A DNA stretch of 21,730 nucleotides. It comes from an uncultured Flavobacteriaceae bacterium. Lineage in GTDB: Bacteria; Bacteroidota; Bacteroidia; Flavobacteriales; Flavobacteriaceae. The stretch is from assembly GCA_938041595.1 (NCBI GenBank), contig CALITN010000159.1, forward strand, positions 1 through 21,730, read 5' to 3'. The notes beneath the pieces were generated by a model, which was not told where the DNA came from, searched no databases, and saw only the letters and a list, made by a program, of their open reading frames with translations. Shown here in pieces: positions 14,744 to 21,730 of this stretch. A program made the position numbers and the translations under genes. Position 1 is the stretch's first letter. Each line of letters starts with the position of its first letter.

Positions 14744-15055
14744 TTAAATGACTTCATTAGATTTTTTAGCATAACGAACTTTCACACCGTCTTCCATACG
14801 ATAGCCAACTCGCGTAGGCTGACCTTCTGCTGTAAGCAACGAAAGGTTGGAAATTTGGATGGGGGCTTCTTTCTCAGCGATCCCTCCTTGTGGATTTTGT
14901 GCGTTGGGCTTGTTGTGTTTTTTCACTAGGTTGACCCCTTCAACAATGGCTTTGTTGGCATCTACCAAAATTTTCATGACAGTTCCCTCGGACCCTTTGT
15001 GAGCGCCAGCGATAACCTGTACTTTATCTCCTTTTCTGATCTTAATCTTTGACAT
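14744..15055 (-). CDS. rplX: 50S ribosomal protein uL24
   Basis: uL24 is an assembly initiator that binds the 5' part of 23S rRNA near the tunnel exit. It has 103 residues with an N-terminal KOW motif, KIRKGDKVQVIAGAHKGSEG (3-22), then the conserved VNLVKKHNKPNAQNPQGGIA loop and the EAPIQISNLSLL strand. It lies 11 bases after rplN. Length and order match typical bacterial uL24. Confidence 0.97.
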   Translation of the reverse strand: MSKIKIRKGDKVQVIAGAHKGSEGTVMKILVDANKAIVEGVNLVKKHNKPNAQNPQGGIAEKEAPIQISNLSLLTAEGQPTRVGYRMEDGVKVRYAKKSNEVI

Positions 15056-15066
15056 AGGATCTTAAC

Positions 15067-15435
15067 TTAAAGCACCTCGGGTGCTAGTGAAACAATTTTC
15101 ATAAACTGCTTATCGCGCAGTTCGCGGGCTACGGGACCAAAAACACGTGTTCCACGCATTTCACCCGTTGGGTTTAACAATACACAGGCATTGTCATCAA
15201 AACGAATGTAGGAACCATCAGGACGACGTACTTCTTTGGTGGTGCGTACCACTACAGCTGTAGATACTTGTCCTTTTTTGACCGTCCCTGAAGGAGAGGC
15301 GTCTTTAACAGTAACGACAATCTTGTCTCCGATAGAGGCATACCGTCTTTTGGTTCCTCCCAATACACGAATGGTGAGTACTTCTTTGGCTCCGGTATTG
15401 TCAGCCACTTTGAGTCTGGATTCTTGTTGTACCAT
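15067..15435 (-). CDS. rplN: 50S ribosomal protein uL14
   Basis: uL14 lies at the subunit interface and forms a bridge to 16S helix 14; it is also the docking site of the silencing factor RsfS. It has 122 residues, the normal length. It starts MVQQESRLKVADNTGAKEVL and contains the family signature RPDGSYIRFDDNACVLLN. The ending TRVFGPVARELRDKQFMKIV with SLAPEVL is typical. Its ATG is one base after the rpsQ stop (TAAAATG). Confidence 0.98.
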   Translation of the reverse strand: MVQQESRLKVADNTGAKEVLTIRVLGGTKRRYASIGDKIVVTVKDASPSGTVKKGQVSTAVVVRTTKEVRRPDGSYIRFDDNACVLLNPTGEMRGTRVFGPVARELRDKQFMKIVSLAPEVL

Positions 15436-15436
15436 T

Positions 15437-15694
15437 TTATTTAGCTCTTTCTAAGATTTCTACCAATCGCCAGCATTTGTTTTTACTTAGCGGGCGGGTT
15501 TCCATAATTTTTACGGTGTCACCGATATTACAATCGTTGGCATCATCGTGGGCAACATATTTCTTCGTTTTCAAAACGAACTTCCCGTACATGGGATGCT
15601 TCACACGTTTTACTTCTGACACAACGATGGATTTCTCCATTTTATTACTGGTCACAATTCCGATTCTTTCTTTTCTAAGGTTTCTATTTTCCAT
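15437..15694 (-). CDS. rpsQ: 30S ribosomal protein uS17
   Basis: uS17 is a primary 16S rRNA binder with an OB-fold. It has 85 residues: NLRKERIGIVTSNKMEKSIV at the start, VKRVKHPMYGKFVLKTKKY in the long loop, and the signature GDTVKIMETRPLSKNKCWRL near the end. The purine-rich GAGGAA in front of the ATG is the closest thing to a Shine-Dalgarno sequence in the cluster, but it lies directly against the start codon, too near for normal use. The gap from rpmC is 10 bases. Confidence 0.97.
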   Translation of the reverse strand: MENRNLRKERIGIVTSNKMEKSIVVSEVKRVKHPMYGKFVLKTKKYVAHDDANDCNIGDTVKIMETRPLSKNKCWRLVEILERAK

Positions 15695-15704
15695 TTCCTC
15701 AGGC

Positions 15705-15890
15705 TTATTGTTGTGCGGCGATTGCGGTTTTCAATCGGGCGATGGTTCGTCGAACCGTTCGAAGCTGTACAGGATTTTCCAAAGGAGAAATCGCGTGGTT
15801 CAGCTGAAGCGTTTCGTATTCTTTTTGCACATCGGTCAACTTGTCTAGCAAGTCTTCTTTCGATAGGTTTTGAATCTCTTTTTGTTTCAT
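15705..15890 (-). CDS. rpmC: 50S ribosomal protein uL29
   Basis: uL29 is a small helical hairpin at the tunnel exit, next to uL23, where nascent-chain factors dock. With the ATG at 15890 it has 61 residues, starting MKQKEIQNLSKEDLLDKL. The conserved QLNHAISPLENPVQLRTVRR matches the family core. An in-frame TTG two codons upstream (15896) is less likely as the start. It lies 12 bases after rplP. Confidence 0.96.
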   Translation of the reverse strand: MKQKEIQNLSKEDLLDKLTDVQKEYETLQLNHAISPLENPVQLRTVRRTIARLKTAIAAQQ

Positions 15891-15902
15891 GATCAATTCG
15901 TA

Positions 15903-16322
15903 TTAGGCTTCGAAATCGCGTGCGATGATGAATTTTGTTTTAACGGGTAGCTTCTGAGCAGCCAAACGAAGGGCCTCTTTAGCAACATCCAATGGCACCC
16001 CAGCTATCTCAAATAAAACTCGGCCTGGCTTTACAACGGCCACGAAATATTCAGGGGCTCCTTTCCCTTTCCCCATACGTACTTCCAAAGGTTTCTTAGT
16101 GATGGGTTTGTCTGGGAATATTTTGATCCACAATTGCCCTTCTCTTTTCATATAACGGGTAGCGGCAATACGAGCGGCCTCGATCTGACGAGAGGTGATA
16201 AACTTGGAATCTAAAGCTTTGATTCCGAACATCCCGTTGGACAACTGATGACCGCGCTGTGAAATTCCTTTCATGCGCCCTTTTTGCGCTTTACGGAATT
16301 TAGTTTTTCTAGGTTGTAACAT
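15903..16322 (-). CDS. rplP: 50S ribosomal protein uL16
   Basis: uL16 shapes the A-site tRNA region next to the peptidyl-transferase centre and is added late in 50S assembly. It has 139 residues. Start MLQPRKTKFRKAQKGRMKG; the A-site loop is VRMGKGKGAPEYFVAVVKPG, where Arg82 matches the arginine that is hydroxylated in E. coli (R81). The ending is LPVKTKFIIARDFEA. It follows rpsC after a 23-base AT-rich spacer. Confidence 0.98.
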   Translation of the reverse strand: MLQPRKTKFRKAQKGRMKGISQRGHQLSNGMFGIKALDSKFITSRQIEAARIAATRYMKREGQLWIKIFPDKPITKKPLEVRMGKGKGAPEYFVAVVKPGRVLFEIAGVPLDVAKEALRLAAQKLPVKTKFIIARDFEA

Positions 16323-16345
16323 AACTGTTGACTCTTAAACTCTAA

Positions 16346-17065
16346 TTATTTACGACGGCGTTGGCGGTTATTTCCTTTACCATTACCGGCGCCTCCACCA
16401 CTCTTTTTGGACATGCCAACAAGGGGAGACAATTCACGTTTTCCATATACTTCCCCTTTCATGATCCATACTTTGACTCCCAAACGACCGTAAGTGGTGT
16501 GGGCTTCAACCAAAGCATAGTCAATATCGGCGCGGAAAGTTGACAATGGAATACGTCCGTCTTTGTAGCTTTCGGAACGGGCCATTTCTGCACCATTCAA
16601 ACGACCCGAAATCTGAATTTTGATTCCCTCTGCATTCATTCGCATAGCAGCAGCGATGGCCATTTTGATTGCTCGACGGTATGAAATACGACTTTCGATC
16701 TGGCGCGCAACGCTGGCACCAACTAATTGGGCATCCAACTCAGGACGCTTGATTTCGAAAATATTGATTTGTACTTCTTTGCCTGTGATTTTCTTCAACT
16801 CCTCTTTGAGCTTGTCTACCTCTTGACCAGCTTTACCAATGATGATTCCGGGACGGGCAGTGGTAATGGTAATGGTGATTAGCTTAAGGGTGCGCTCGAT
16901 GATTACATTGGATACACTGGCTTTGGCCAAACGTGCATGGATGTATTTACGAATTTTGTCGTCCTCGGCTAGTTTATCGCCGTAGTTACGACCGCCGTAC
17001 CAGTTGGAATCCCATCCGCGGATGATTCCCAAACGATTACCTATTGGATTGGTTTTTTGTCCCAT
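16346..17065 (-). CDS. rpsC: 30S ribosomal protein uS3
   Basis: uS3 lines the mRNA entry tunnel with uS4 and uS5 and has helicase-like activity there. It has 239 residues. The type II KH domain carries its GxxG-type loop in RPGIIIGKAGQEVDKL (71-86). The C-terminal domain contains GRLNGAEMARSESYKDGRIP and GVKVWIMKGEVYGKRELSP. A glycine/asparagine-rich basic tail (about 223-239) follows. It starts 2 bases after rplV (TAATTATG). Confidence 0.98.
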   Translation of the reverse strand: MGQKTNPIGNRLGIIRGWDSNWYGGRNYGDKLAEDDKIRKYIHARLAKASVSNVIIERTLKLITITITTARPGIIIGKAGQEVDKLKEELKKITGKEVQINIFEIKRPELDAQLVGASVARQIESRISYRRAIKMAIAAAMRMNAEGIKIQISGRLNGAEMARSESYKDGRIPLSTFRADIDYALVEAHTTYGRLGVKVWIMKGEVYGKRELSPLVGMSKKSGGGAGNGKGNNRQRRRK

Positions 17066-17067
17066 AA

Positions 17068-17472
17068 TTAACTTTCAATATTATTGGCTCCCAGTACGAG
17101 CGTTACGTGATTTGATCTTTTGCGAATTCGGTGGGCACGACCTTGGGGTGCTGGGCGCAATCGCTTCAGCATACGGCCACCGTCGACACGAATTTCTTTT
17201 ACAAACAATTCAGCATTTTCAACATCCGCTTCTTCATTTTTGGCTTGCCAGTTGGCAATGGCCGAAAGCAACAGTTTTTCCAAACGTCGTGAAGCTTCCT
17301 TTGGGCTGAATTTTAAGATGGCTAGTGCTTTGTCAACGCCTTCCCCACGAACCTGATCGGCTACCAAACGCATTTTGCGTGGCGATGTAGGACAGTTGTT
17401 TAGCTTAGCGAAAGCCGTGTTCTTTTTGGCTTCTTTGATAGCCTCAGCGCTTTGTCTTTTACGATTTCCCAT
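17068..17472 (-). CDS. rplV: 50S ribosomal protein uL22
   Basis: uL22 reaches into the exit tunnel with a beta-hairpin and is a site of macrolide resistance mutations. It has 134 residues. After a basic N-terminus come CPTSPRKMRLVADQVRGEGV with DKALAILKFSPKEASRRLEK, and the tunnel hairpin VDGGRMLKRLRPAPQGRAHR with IRKRSNHVTLVL. The hairpin looks intact with no resistance-type insertion. It lies 8 bases after rpsS. Confidence 0.98.
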   Translation of the reverse strand: MGNRKRQSAEAIKEAKKNTAFAKLNNCPTSPRKMRLVADQVRGEGVDKALAILKFSPKEASRRLEKLLLSAIANWQAKNEEADVENAELFVKEIRVDGGRMLKRLRPAPQGRAHRIRKRSNHVTLVLGANNIES

Positions 17473-17480
17473 GGCTCTGC

Positions 17481-17759
17481 TTATTTTTTACCTTTATTTT
17501 TGGCTCCAGCATGACCTCGGAAAGAACGTGTTGGAGAAAATTCTCCCAATTTGTGTCCGACCATGTTTTCGGTAACATAGACCGGTACAAATTGACGTCC
17601 GTTATGTACTCCTATCGTTTGTCCAACAAAGTCTGGAGTAATCAAGGAGGCTCTAGACCAGGTTTTGATCACTGTTTTTTTATTTTCTTCTACGTTTTTA
17701 ATCACTTTCTTCTCAAGACTGTGATGTACGAAGGGTCCTTTTTTTAATGAACGTGCCAT
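17481..17759 (-). CDS. rpsS: 30S ribosomal protein uS19
   Basis: uS19 sits in the 30S head, pairs with uS13 and makes bridges to the 50S subunit. It has 92 residues, the normal length. Start MARSLKKGPFVHHSLEKKV; the conserved core is IKTWSRASLITPDFVGQTIG with VHNGRQFVPVYVTENMVGHK; and the end is LGEFSPTRSFRGHAGAKNKG. It lies 6 bases after rplB. Confidence 0.98.
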   Translation of the reverse strand: MARSLKKGPFVHHSLEKKVIKNVEENKKTVIKTWSRASLITPDFVGQTIGVHNGRQFVPVYVTENMVGHKLGEFSPTRSFRGHAGAKNKGKK

Positions 17760-17765
17760 AACTGC

Positions 17766-18590
17766 TTATTTTTTTCTGCGTTCAATGATGAATTTATTCG
17801 TCGCTTTGGTCTTAGAACGCGTTCTGAATCCTTTTGCAGGAATTCCGTTTCTAGAACGTGGATGTCCTCCAGAGGCACGCCCTTCTCCACCACCCATGGG
17901 GTGATCGATCGGATTCATAGCTACTGGACGTGTTCGTGGACGACGGCCCAACCAACGAGAACGACCGGCCTTACCGGCAACAATCAACTGGTGGTCTGAA
18001 TTGGATACCGCCCCAATAGTAGCCATACAAGTAACGAGGACCAAACGTGTCTCTCCTGAAGGCATTTTGATAGTGGCAAATTTTCCGTCACGCGCCATCA
18101 ATTGTGCAAAGGTTCCGGCGGAACGAGCAATAACAGCTCCAGCTCCTGGCTGCAACTCAATACAAGAGATGATCGTTCCTAAAGGAATGTTAGCCAAAGG
18201 CATCGCATTTCCTAAATCTGGTGAAGCTTTGGGACCTGAGACAAGCTTTTGGCCTACCTGCAGCCCATTTTGAGCAATGATATAGCTCTTTTCTCCATCC
18301 TTATATTCGATTAAGGAGATAAAGGCGGATCGATTCGGATCGTATTCGATGGTTTTTACTTCTGCAACGATGTCATAACGACTGCGCTTGAAGTCTACCA
18401 TACGGTACCGTTTTTTGTGACCTCCTCCGCGATGGCGGACGGTCATCTTCCCTTTGTTGTTTCTTCCCCCAGATCGCTTTTTCGAAGAAAGCAAGCTTTT
18501 CTCCGGCTTATCAGTAGTAAGGGCGTCAAATCCATTTACTACTCTAAAACGCTGCGCCGGGGATGTTGGTTTTAATTTTCTAACTGACAT
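17766..18590 (-). CDS. rplB: 50S ribosomal protein uL2
   Basis: uL2 is a primary 23S rRNA binder needed for subunit joining and peptidyl-transferase activity. It has 274 residues. The N-terminal OB-fold (about 60-130) includes GRNNKGKMTVRHRGGGHKKR, and the SH3-like domain follows. The C-terminal active-site loop reads MNPIDHPMGGGEGRASGGHP (225-244). His230, which corresponds to E. coli His229, is kept, but the second His of the common DHPHGGG form is Met232. I recall this DHPM form from other Bacteroidota. It lies 9 bases after rplW. Confidence 0.98.
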   Translation of the reverse strand: MSVRKLKPTSPAQRFRVVNGFDALTTDKPEKSLLSSKKRSGGRNNKGKMTVRHRGGGHKKRYRMVDFKRSRYDIVAEVKTIEYDPNRSAFISLIEYKDGEKSYIIAQNGLQVGQKLVSGPKASPDLGNAMPLANIPLGTIISCIELQPGAGAVIARSAGTFAQLMARDGKFATIKMPSGETRLVLVTCMATIGAVSNSDHQLIVAGKAGRSRWLGRRPRTRPVAMNPIDHPMGGGEGRASGGHPRSRNGIPAKGFRTRSKTKATNKFIIERRKK

Positions 18591-18599
18591 GTGACGCTG

Positions 18600-18890
18600 T
18601 TATAAATTGCTATAAAAATCGATGGCATCGCCTTCTGCTACCTGCACAAGTGCTTTTTTGGTTGCATTGGTTTTGCCTTTTTGTAATCCTGTCTTGGTGT
18701 AACGCACTTTTCGCTCTGGACCATAATTCATGGTGCGAACTTTTTCTACCGCCACGCCATAGGCTTCTTCTACGGCTTTTTTGATTTCAACTTTGTTGGA
18801 AGTCTTGGACACCAAAAAAGTGTAGCAATTGGACATCTCGCTAGAGGCCGTTGCCTTTTCTGTGATGATTGGTTTGATCAATATACCCAT
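18600..18890 (-). CDS. rplW: 50S ribosomal protein uL23
   Basis: uL23 lies at the tunnel exit and is the docking point for trigger factor and SRP. It has 96 residues. Start MGILIKPIITEKATASSE; the conserved YTFLVSKTSNKVEIKKAVEE leads to the VEKVRTMNYGPERKVRYTKT region and the long loop. The ending is EGDAIDFYSNL. The trigger-factor contact Glu of E. coli (E18) cannot be placed with certainty here. It starts 3 bases after rplD (TAAGTCATG). Confidence 0.97.
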   Translation of the reverse strand: MGILIKPIITEKATASSEMSNCYTFLVSKTSNKVEIKKAVEEAYGVAVEKVRTMNYGPERKVRYTKTGLQKGKTNATKKALVQVAEGDAIDFYSNL

Positions 18891-18893
18891 GAC

Positions 18894-19523
18894 TTATTTG
18901 TTCAAAGTTGATTCAATATTCGCAATAGCACTTTCAGAAAGAATCAAACTTGTAGCGTTTGTTATTTTGTAAGTGTTTAGTTCTGAGTCTGTTACAACCT
19001 CAGAATGTTTTAAATTGCGCGACGACAAATATACATTTTTATTGGCTTCACCCAAGACGAGCAACGACTTTTTGTCGGCCACTCCTAACGAGGAAAGAAT
19101 TCCTTGATACGTATTGGTTTTGGGTCCCTCCAGTTGAAAGTCTTCAACAACAATGATTGCTTTTTCTTGCGCTTTCAAGCTCAAGGCAGATTTGCGCGCT
19201 AAACGCTTCACTTTTTTATTGACTTTCTGAGAGTAGTCACGTGGTGATGGGCCGAATATACGACCTCCTCCGCGGAACAAAGGATTCTTGATACTTCCCG
19301 CCCGGGCAGTACCTGTTCCTTTTTGTTTTTTGATTTTTCGAGTCGATCCTACAATCTCTCCACGTTCTTTGGACTGATGCGTTCCTTGACGTTTGTTGGC
19401 CAAGTGCGATTTTACGTCCAAATAAATGGCATGTTCGTTGGGTTCGATTCCAAAGACAGCTTTATCAAGCTTGGCTTTTCTCCCTGTCTCTTTTCCTTCG
19501 ATTGATACAACAGCTACTTCCAT
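18894..19523 (-). CDS. rplD: 50S ribosomal protein uL4
   Basis: uL4 binds the 5' part of 23S rRNA and sends a long loop to the tunnel constriction; in E. coli it also represses the S10 operon. It has 209 residues. The N-terminal strand is MEVAVVSIEGKETGRKAKLD. The tunnel loop is IKKQKGTGTARAGSIKNPLF with RGGGRIFGPSPRDYSQKVNK. The C-terminal globular part ends in SLILSESAIANIESTLNK. The start overlaps the rplC stop as TAATG. The start of the S10 region, where uL4 control would act, holds fusA and a short 11-base gap, so no E. coli-like leader is present. Confidence 0.98.
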   Translation of the reverse strand: MEVAVVSIEGKETGRKAKLDKAVFGIEPNEHAIYLDVKSHLANKRQGTHQSKERGEIVGSTRKIKKQKGTGTARAGSIKNPLFRGGGRIFGPSPRDYSQKVNKKVKRLARKSALSLKAQEKAIIVVEDFQLEGPKTNTYQGILSSLGVADKKSLLVLGEANKNVYLSSRNLKHSEVVTDSELNTYKITNATSLILSESAIANIESTLNK

Positions 19524-20140
19524 TATTTCTGTATTGTTACGTAGGCGTTTTTGTGACCGGGCACACAGCCTTTGACCACAAGTAGATTCTTTTCAGCAAC
19601 TACTTTCACAACGCGGAGGTTTTGAACTTTTACTTTACTATTTCCCATTTGACCGGCCATACGCATTCCTTTGAATACACGCGCCGGATAGGAGGCCGCA
19701 CCGATAGAACCGGGGGCACGAAGACGGTTGTGCTGACCGTGGGTAGCTTGTCCTACACCACCAAATCCGTGACGCTTTACAACCCCTTGGAAACCTTTTC
19801 CTTTGGATGTTCCGCTGACATCAACAAATTCGCCTTCTTTAAATAATTCAACTGTGATGGTGTCCCCAAGTTTATGATCTTCTTCAAAGTTTTGGAATTC
19901 GATGAGCTTTCGCTTGGGAGCAGTGTTGGCTTTTGCAAAATGGCCTTGGGCCGCTTTACCAACATTCTTCTCTGCCTTGTCATCGAAACCTAACTGAAGC
20001 GCCTCATAGCCGTCAACCGATTCGGTTCTGACTTGGGTAACCACGCATGGACCGCATTCGATTACGGTGCAGGGAATATTCTTCCCGTTCTCGTCGAACA
20101 AGCTGGTCATACCGATTTTTTTTCCTATTAACCCAGACAT
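19523..20140 (-). CDS. rplC: 50S ribosomal protein uL3
   Basis: uL3 is one of two assembly initiators of the 50S subunit and reaches towards the peptidyl-transferase centre. It has 205 residues. Start MSGLIGKKIGMTSLFDENGK; the core includes VDVSGTSKGKGFQGVVKRHG, and the loop near the active site is ATHGQHNRLRAPGSIGAASY with PARVFKGMRMAGQMG. It ends KNAYVTIQK. The gap to rpsJ is 22 AT-rich bases, and its stop overlaps the rplD start. Confidence 0.98.
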   Translation of the reverse strand: MSGLIGKKIGMTSLFDENGKNIPCTVIECGPCVVTQVRTESVDGYEALQLGFDDKAEKNVGKAAQGHFAKANTAPKRKLIEFQNFEEDHKLGDTITVELFKEGEFVDVSGTSKGKGFQGVVKRHGFGGVGQATHGQHNRLRAPGSIGAASYPARVFKGMRMAGQMGNSKVKVQNLRVVKVVAEKNLLVVKGCVPGHKNAYVTIQK

Positions 20141-20162
20141 GATTATAATTTAAATGATTTAC

Positions 20163-20468
20163 TTATACTTTAATTTCTACTTCAACACCGGAAGGCAACT
20201 CCAACTTCATCAACGCATCGATGGTTTTGGAAGAAGAACTGTAGATGTCGAGTAATCGTTTGTATGAACACAATTGAAATTGCTCTCTCGATTTTTTATT
20301 CACGTGTGGCGAACGCAAAACCGTAAAGATTTTCTTGTGGGTCGGCAATGGAATGGGACCGGTGACAACAGCACCCGTTGTTTTGACTGTTTTCACAATC
20401 TTCTCGGCCGATTTGTCCACTAAATTGTGGTCGTACGATTTGAGTTTGATTCTAATTTTTTGACTCAT
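20163..20468 (-). CDS. rpsJ: 30S ribosomal protein uS10 (NusE)
   Basis: uS10 is part of the 30S head and, bound to NusB, joins antitermination complexes and links NusG to the ribosome. It has 101 residues. The start MSQKIRIKLKSYDHNLVDKS and the long-loop part TGPIPLPTHKKIFTVLRSPH are highly conserved. The sequence HVNKKSREQFQLCSYKRLLD follows, and it ends PSGVEVEIKV. It lies 11 bases after fusA, so the str and S10 operons are joined here. Confidence 0.98.
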   Translation of the reverse strand: MSQKIRIKLKSYDHNLVDKSAEKIVKTVKTTGAVVTGPIPLPTHKKIFTVLRSPHVNKKSREQFQLCSYKRLLDIYSSSSKTIDALMKLELPSGVEVEIKV

Positions 20469-20479
20469 AAGGAGGCGTA

Positions 20480-21730
20480 TTAAGCGTTTTTACCTTGTAT
20501 TTCTGCAATCACACTTTCCGAAATGTTGGAAGGTGTTTCTGCGTAGTGAGAAAACTCCATTGTAGAAGTAGCACGACCGGAAGAAAGGGTACGCAACGAG
20601 GTTACATAACCAAACATTTCAGAGAGTGGCACTTCAGCTTTAACTACCTTGGAGCCGGCACGATCGTCCATAGAATTTACTTGACCACGACGGCGGTTCA
20701 AATCCCCAACGATGTCCCCCATGTTCTCTTCGGGAGTCAATACTTCTAATTTCATGATTGGCTCCATAATCACAGCACGCGCTGCTTTGGCGGAAGCTTT
20801 AAAGCCCATTTTGGCGGCCAATTCAAAGGAAAGGGAATCCGAATCCACAGGGTGGAAAGAACCATCCTTAAGGGTAATCTTCATCGCGTCCACTTCGAAA
20901 CCAGCCAAAGGGCCGTTTTTCATCGAATCCTTGAATCCTTTTTCAACCGCTGGAATATATTCCTTAGGAACATTCCCTCCTTTGATTAGGTTCACAAACT
21001 CAAGACCTTGTTTTCCTTCATCAGCAGGCTCGATGGTAAATACAATATCTGCGAATTTACCTCGTCCACCAGACTGTTTTTTGTATACCTCGCGGTGGTC
21101 CGCGGCGGTAGTCAAGGCTTCTTTATATTCTACTTGTGGTTGTCCTTGGTTGACTTCAACTTTGAATTCACGTCGCAGACGATCCACAATAATATCCAAG
21201 TGCAACTCACCCATTCCAGAAATTACCGTTTGACCAGAGGCCTCATCGGTTTTAACCTGGAAAGTAGGATCTTCTTCTGCCAACTTGGCTAAAGACATTC
21301 CCAGTTTATCCACATCTGCTTTGGTCTTGGGCTCCACAGCGATACCAATTACGGGATCTGGGAAGTCCATACTTTCCAAAATGATGGGAGACTTTTCAGC
21401 AGATAGCGTATCTCCCGTTTTGATATCTTTAAATCCTACCGCAGCTCCAATATCTCCAGCTTCGATAAAATCAATCGAGTTTTGGGTGTTGGAGTGCATT
21501 TGATAGATTCGTGAGATACGTTCTTTCTTACCGGAACGGTTGTTCAACACATACGACCCGGCATCCAAACGTCCGGAATAGGCGCGGAAAAATGCCAAAC
21601 GACCTACATAAGGGTCTGTTGCAATCTTAAAGGCCAAGGCTGCAAAAGGATCGTCTTTGGAAGGTTTGCGAGCAATCTCATTACCAGAATCAGGATCCGT
21701 TCCGATTATCGCTTCTTTGTCTTCTGGAGA
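20480..21730 (-). CDS. fusA: Elongation factor G, C-terminal part (5' end outside window)
   Basis: EF-G is the GTPase that drives tRNA-mRNA translocation and, with RRF, ribosome recycling; it is the target of fusidic acid. The frame is open to the right edge, giving the last 416 residues of about 700. The GTPase domain is missing. Domain II begins DPFAALAFKIATDPYVGRL, domain III includes DPVIGIAVEPKTKADVDKLG (from about 122), domain IV has SGGRGKFADIVF and HPVDSDSLSFELAAKMGF, and domain V starts near residue 320 with MEPIMKLEV. It ends FGYVTSLRTLSSGRATSTME and a short tail. The codon at 21637 is an internal TTG, not a start. rpsL and rpsG are expected further upstream. Confidence 0.98.
   Translation of the reverse strand, partial: SPEDKEAIIGTDPDSGNEIARKPSKDDPFAALAFKIATDPYVGRLAFFRAYSGRLDAGSYVLNNRSGKKERISRIYQMHSNTQNSIDFIEAGDIGAAVGFKDIKTGDTLSAEKSPIILESMDFPDPVIGIAVEPKTKADVDKLGMSLAKLAEEDPTFQVKTDEASGQTVISGMGELHLDIIVDRLRREFKVEVNQGQPQVEYKEALTTAADHREVYKKQSGGRGKFADIVFTIEPADEGKQGLEFVNLIKGGNVPKEYIPAVEKGFKDSMKNGPLAGFEVDAMKITLKDGSFHPVDSDSLSFELAAKMGFKASAKAARAVIMEPIMKLEVLTPEENMGDIVGDLNRRRGQVNSMDDRAGSKVVKAEVPLSEMFGYVTSLRTLSSGRATSTMEFSHYAETPSNISESVIAEIQGKNA

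Noticed and set aside
20469..20479. Plus-strand AAGGAGG in the fusA-rpsJ gap as a ribosome-binding site
   Set aside because: It lies on the non-coding strand. The mRNA carries the complement CCTCCTT, which cannot pair with the 16S rRNA tail.
20712..21233. Plus-strand open frame of 173 codons opposite fusA
   Set aside because: It lies fully inside fusA, which has clear EF-G domains on the other strand. Its composition (Ser/Pro/Thr-rich) is that of a reverse-frame shadow, and it has no promoter-like start.
1..21730. CRISPR array, insertion sequence, tRNA or rRNA gene, phage or defence genes
   Set aside because: No spaced direct repeats, transposase-like product, cloverleaf or rRNA segment was seen. 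All coding space is taken up by core genes.

Overview
The window looks like the chromosome of a proteorhodopsin-carrying, probably marine, member of the Flavobacteriia (Bacteroidota). Four things point there. The rhodopsin fragment has the flavobacterial-type helix C with Met at the colour-tuning site. The gene order rplQ-carA-eno-gltA follows the ribosomal cluster. The ribosomal genes show no Shine-Dalgarno sequences. Bacteroidota-type TAnnTTTG promoter elements lie a few bases in front of start codons. The group call rests on remembered family features, not on a database search.

Layout from left to right. At 1-484 (+) is the C-terminal two thirds of a proteorhodopsin, ending at a bidirectional hairpin terminator that it shares with argS (554-2338, -). 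Divergent from argS is an uncharacterised gene (2412-2834, +), which ends one base from the end of gltA. Then comes a minus-strand metabolic operon, carA-eno-gltA (6552 down to 2836), with its own promoter at about 6562-6569. It is separated from the ribosomal cluster by a hairpin terminator at 6582-6613.

From 6669 to the right edge, everything is one minus-strand block of 30 genes. In transcription order: fusA (partial), rpsJ, rplC, rplD, rplW, rplB, rpsS, rplV, rpsC, rplP, rpmC, rpsQ, rplN, rplX, rplE, rpsN, rpsH, rplF, rplR, rpsE, rpmD, rplO, secY, infA, rpmJ, rpsM, rpsK, rpsD, rpoA, rplQ. This is the str (end only), S10, spc and alpha operons run together, with 26 ribosomal proteins plus EF-G, SecY, IF-1 and the RNA polymerase alpha subunit. 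Gene gaps are 0-27 bases with one exception: the 82 bases between rpsK and rpsD, which can fold into a compact multi-helix RNA and are the best candidate for a regulatory element (an S4-type autogenous leader).

The block builds the ribosome, inserts membrane proteins (SecY) and supplies an RNA polymerase subunit. The adjoining operon supplies pyrimidine/arginine precursor synthesis (CarA), glycolysis (Eno) and entry to the TCA cycle (GltA). I see no mobile element, CRISPR array, tRNA or rRNA gene, and no stretch over 300 bases without a gene. Most of the window is ordinary conserved housekeeping sequence. The points worth a second look are the rpsK-rpsD RNA structure, the near-leaderless promoters, the zinc-free forms of three ribosomal proteins and the uncharacterised 140-residue protein.
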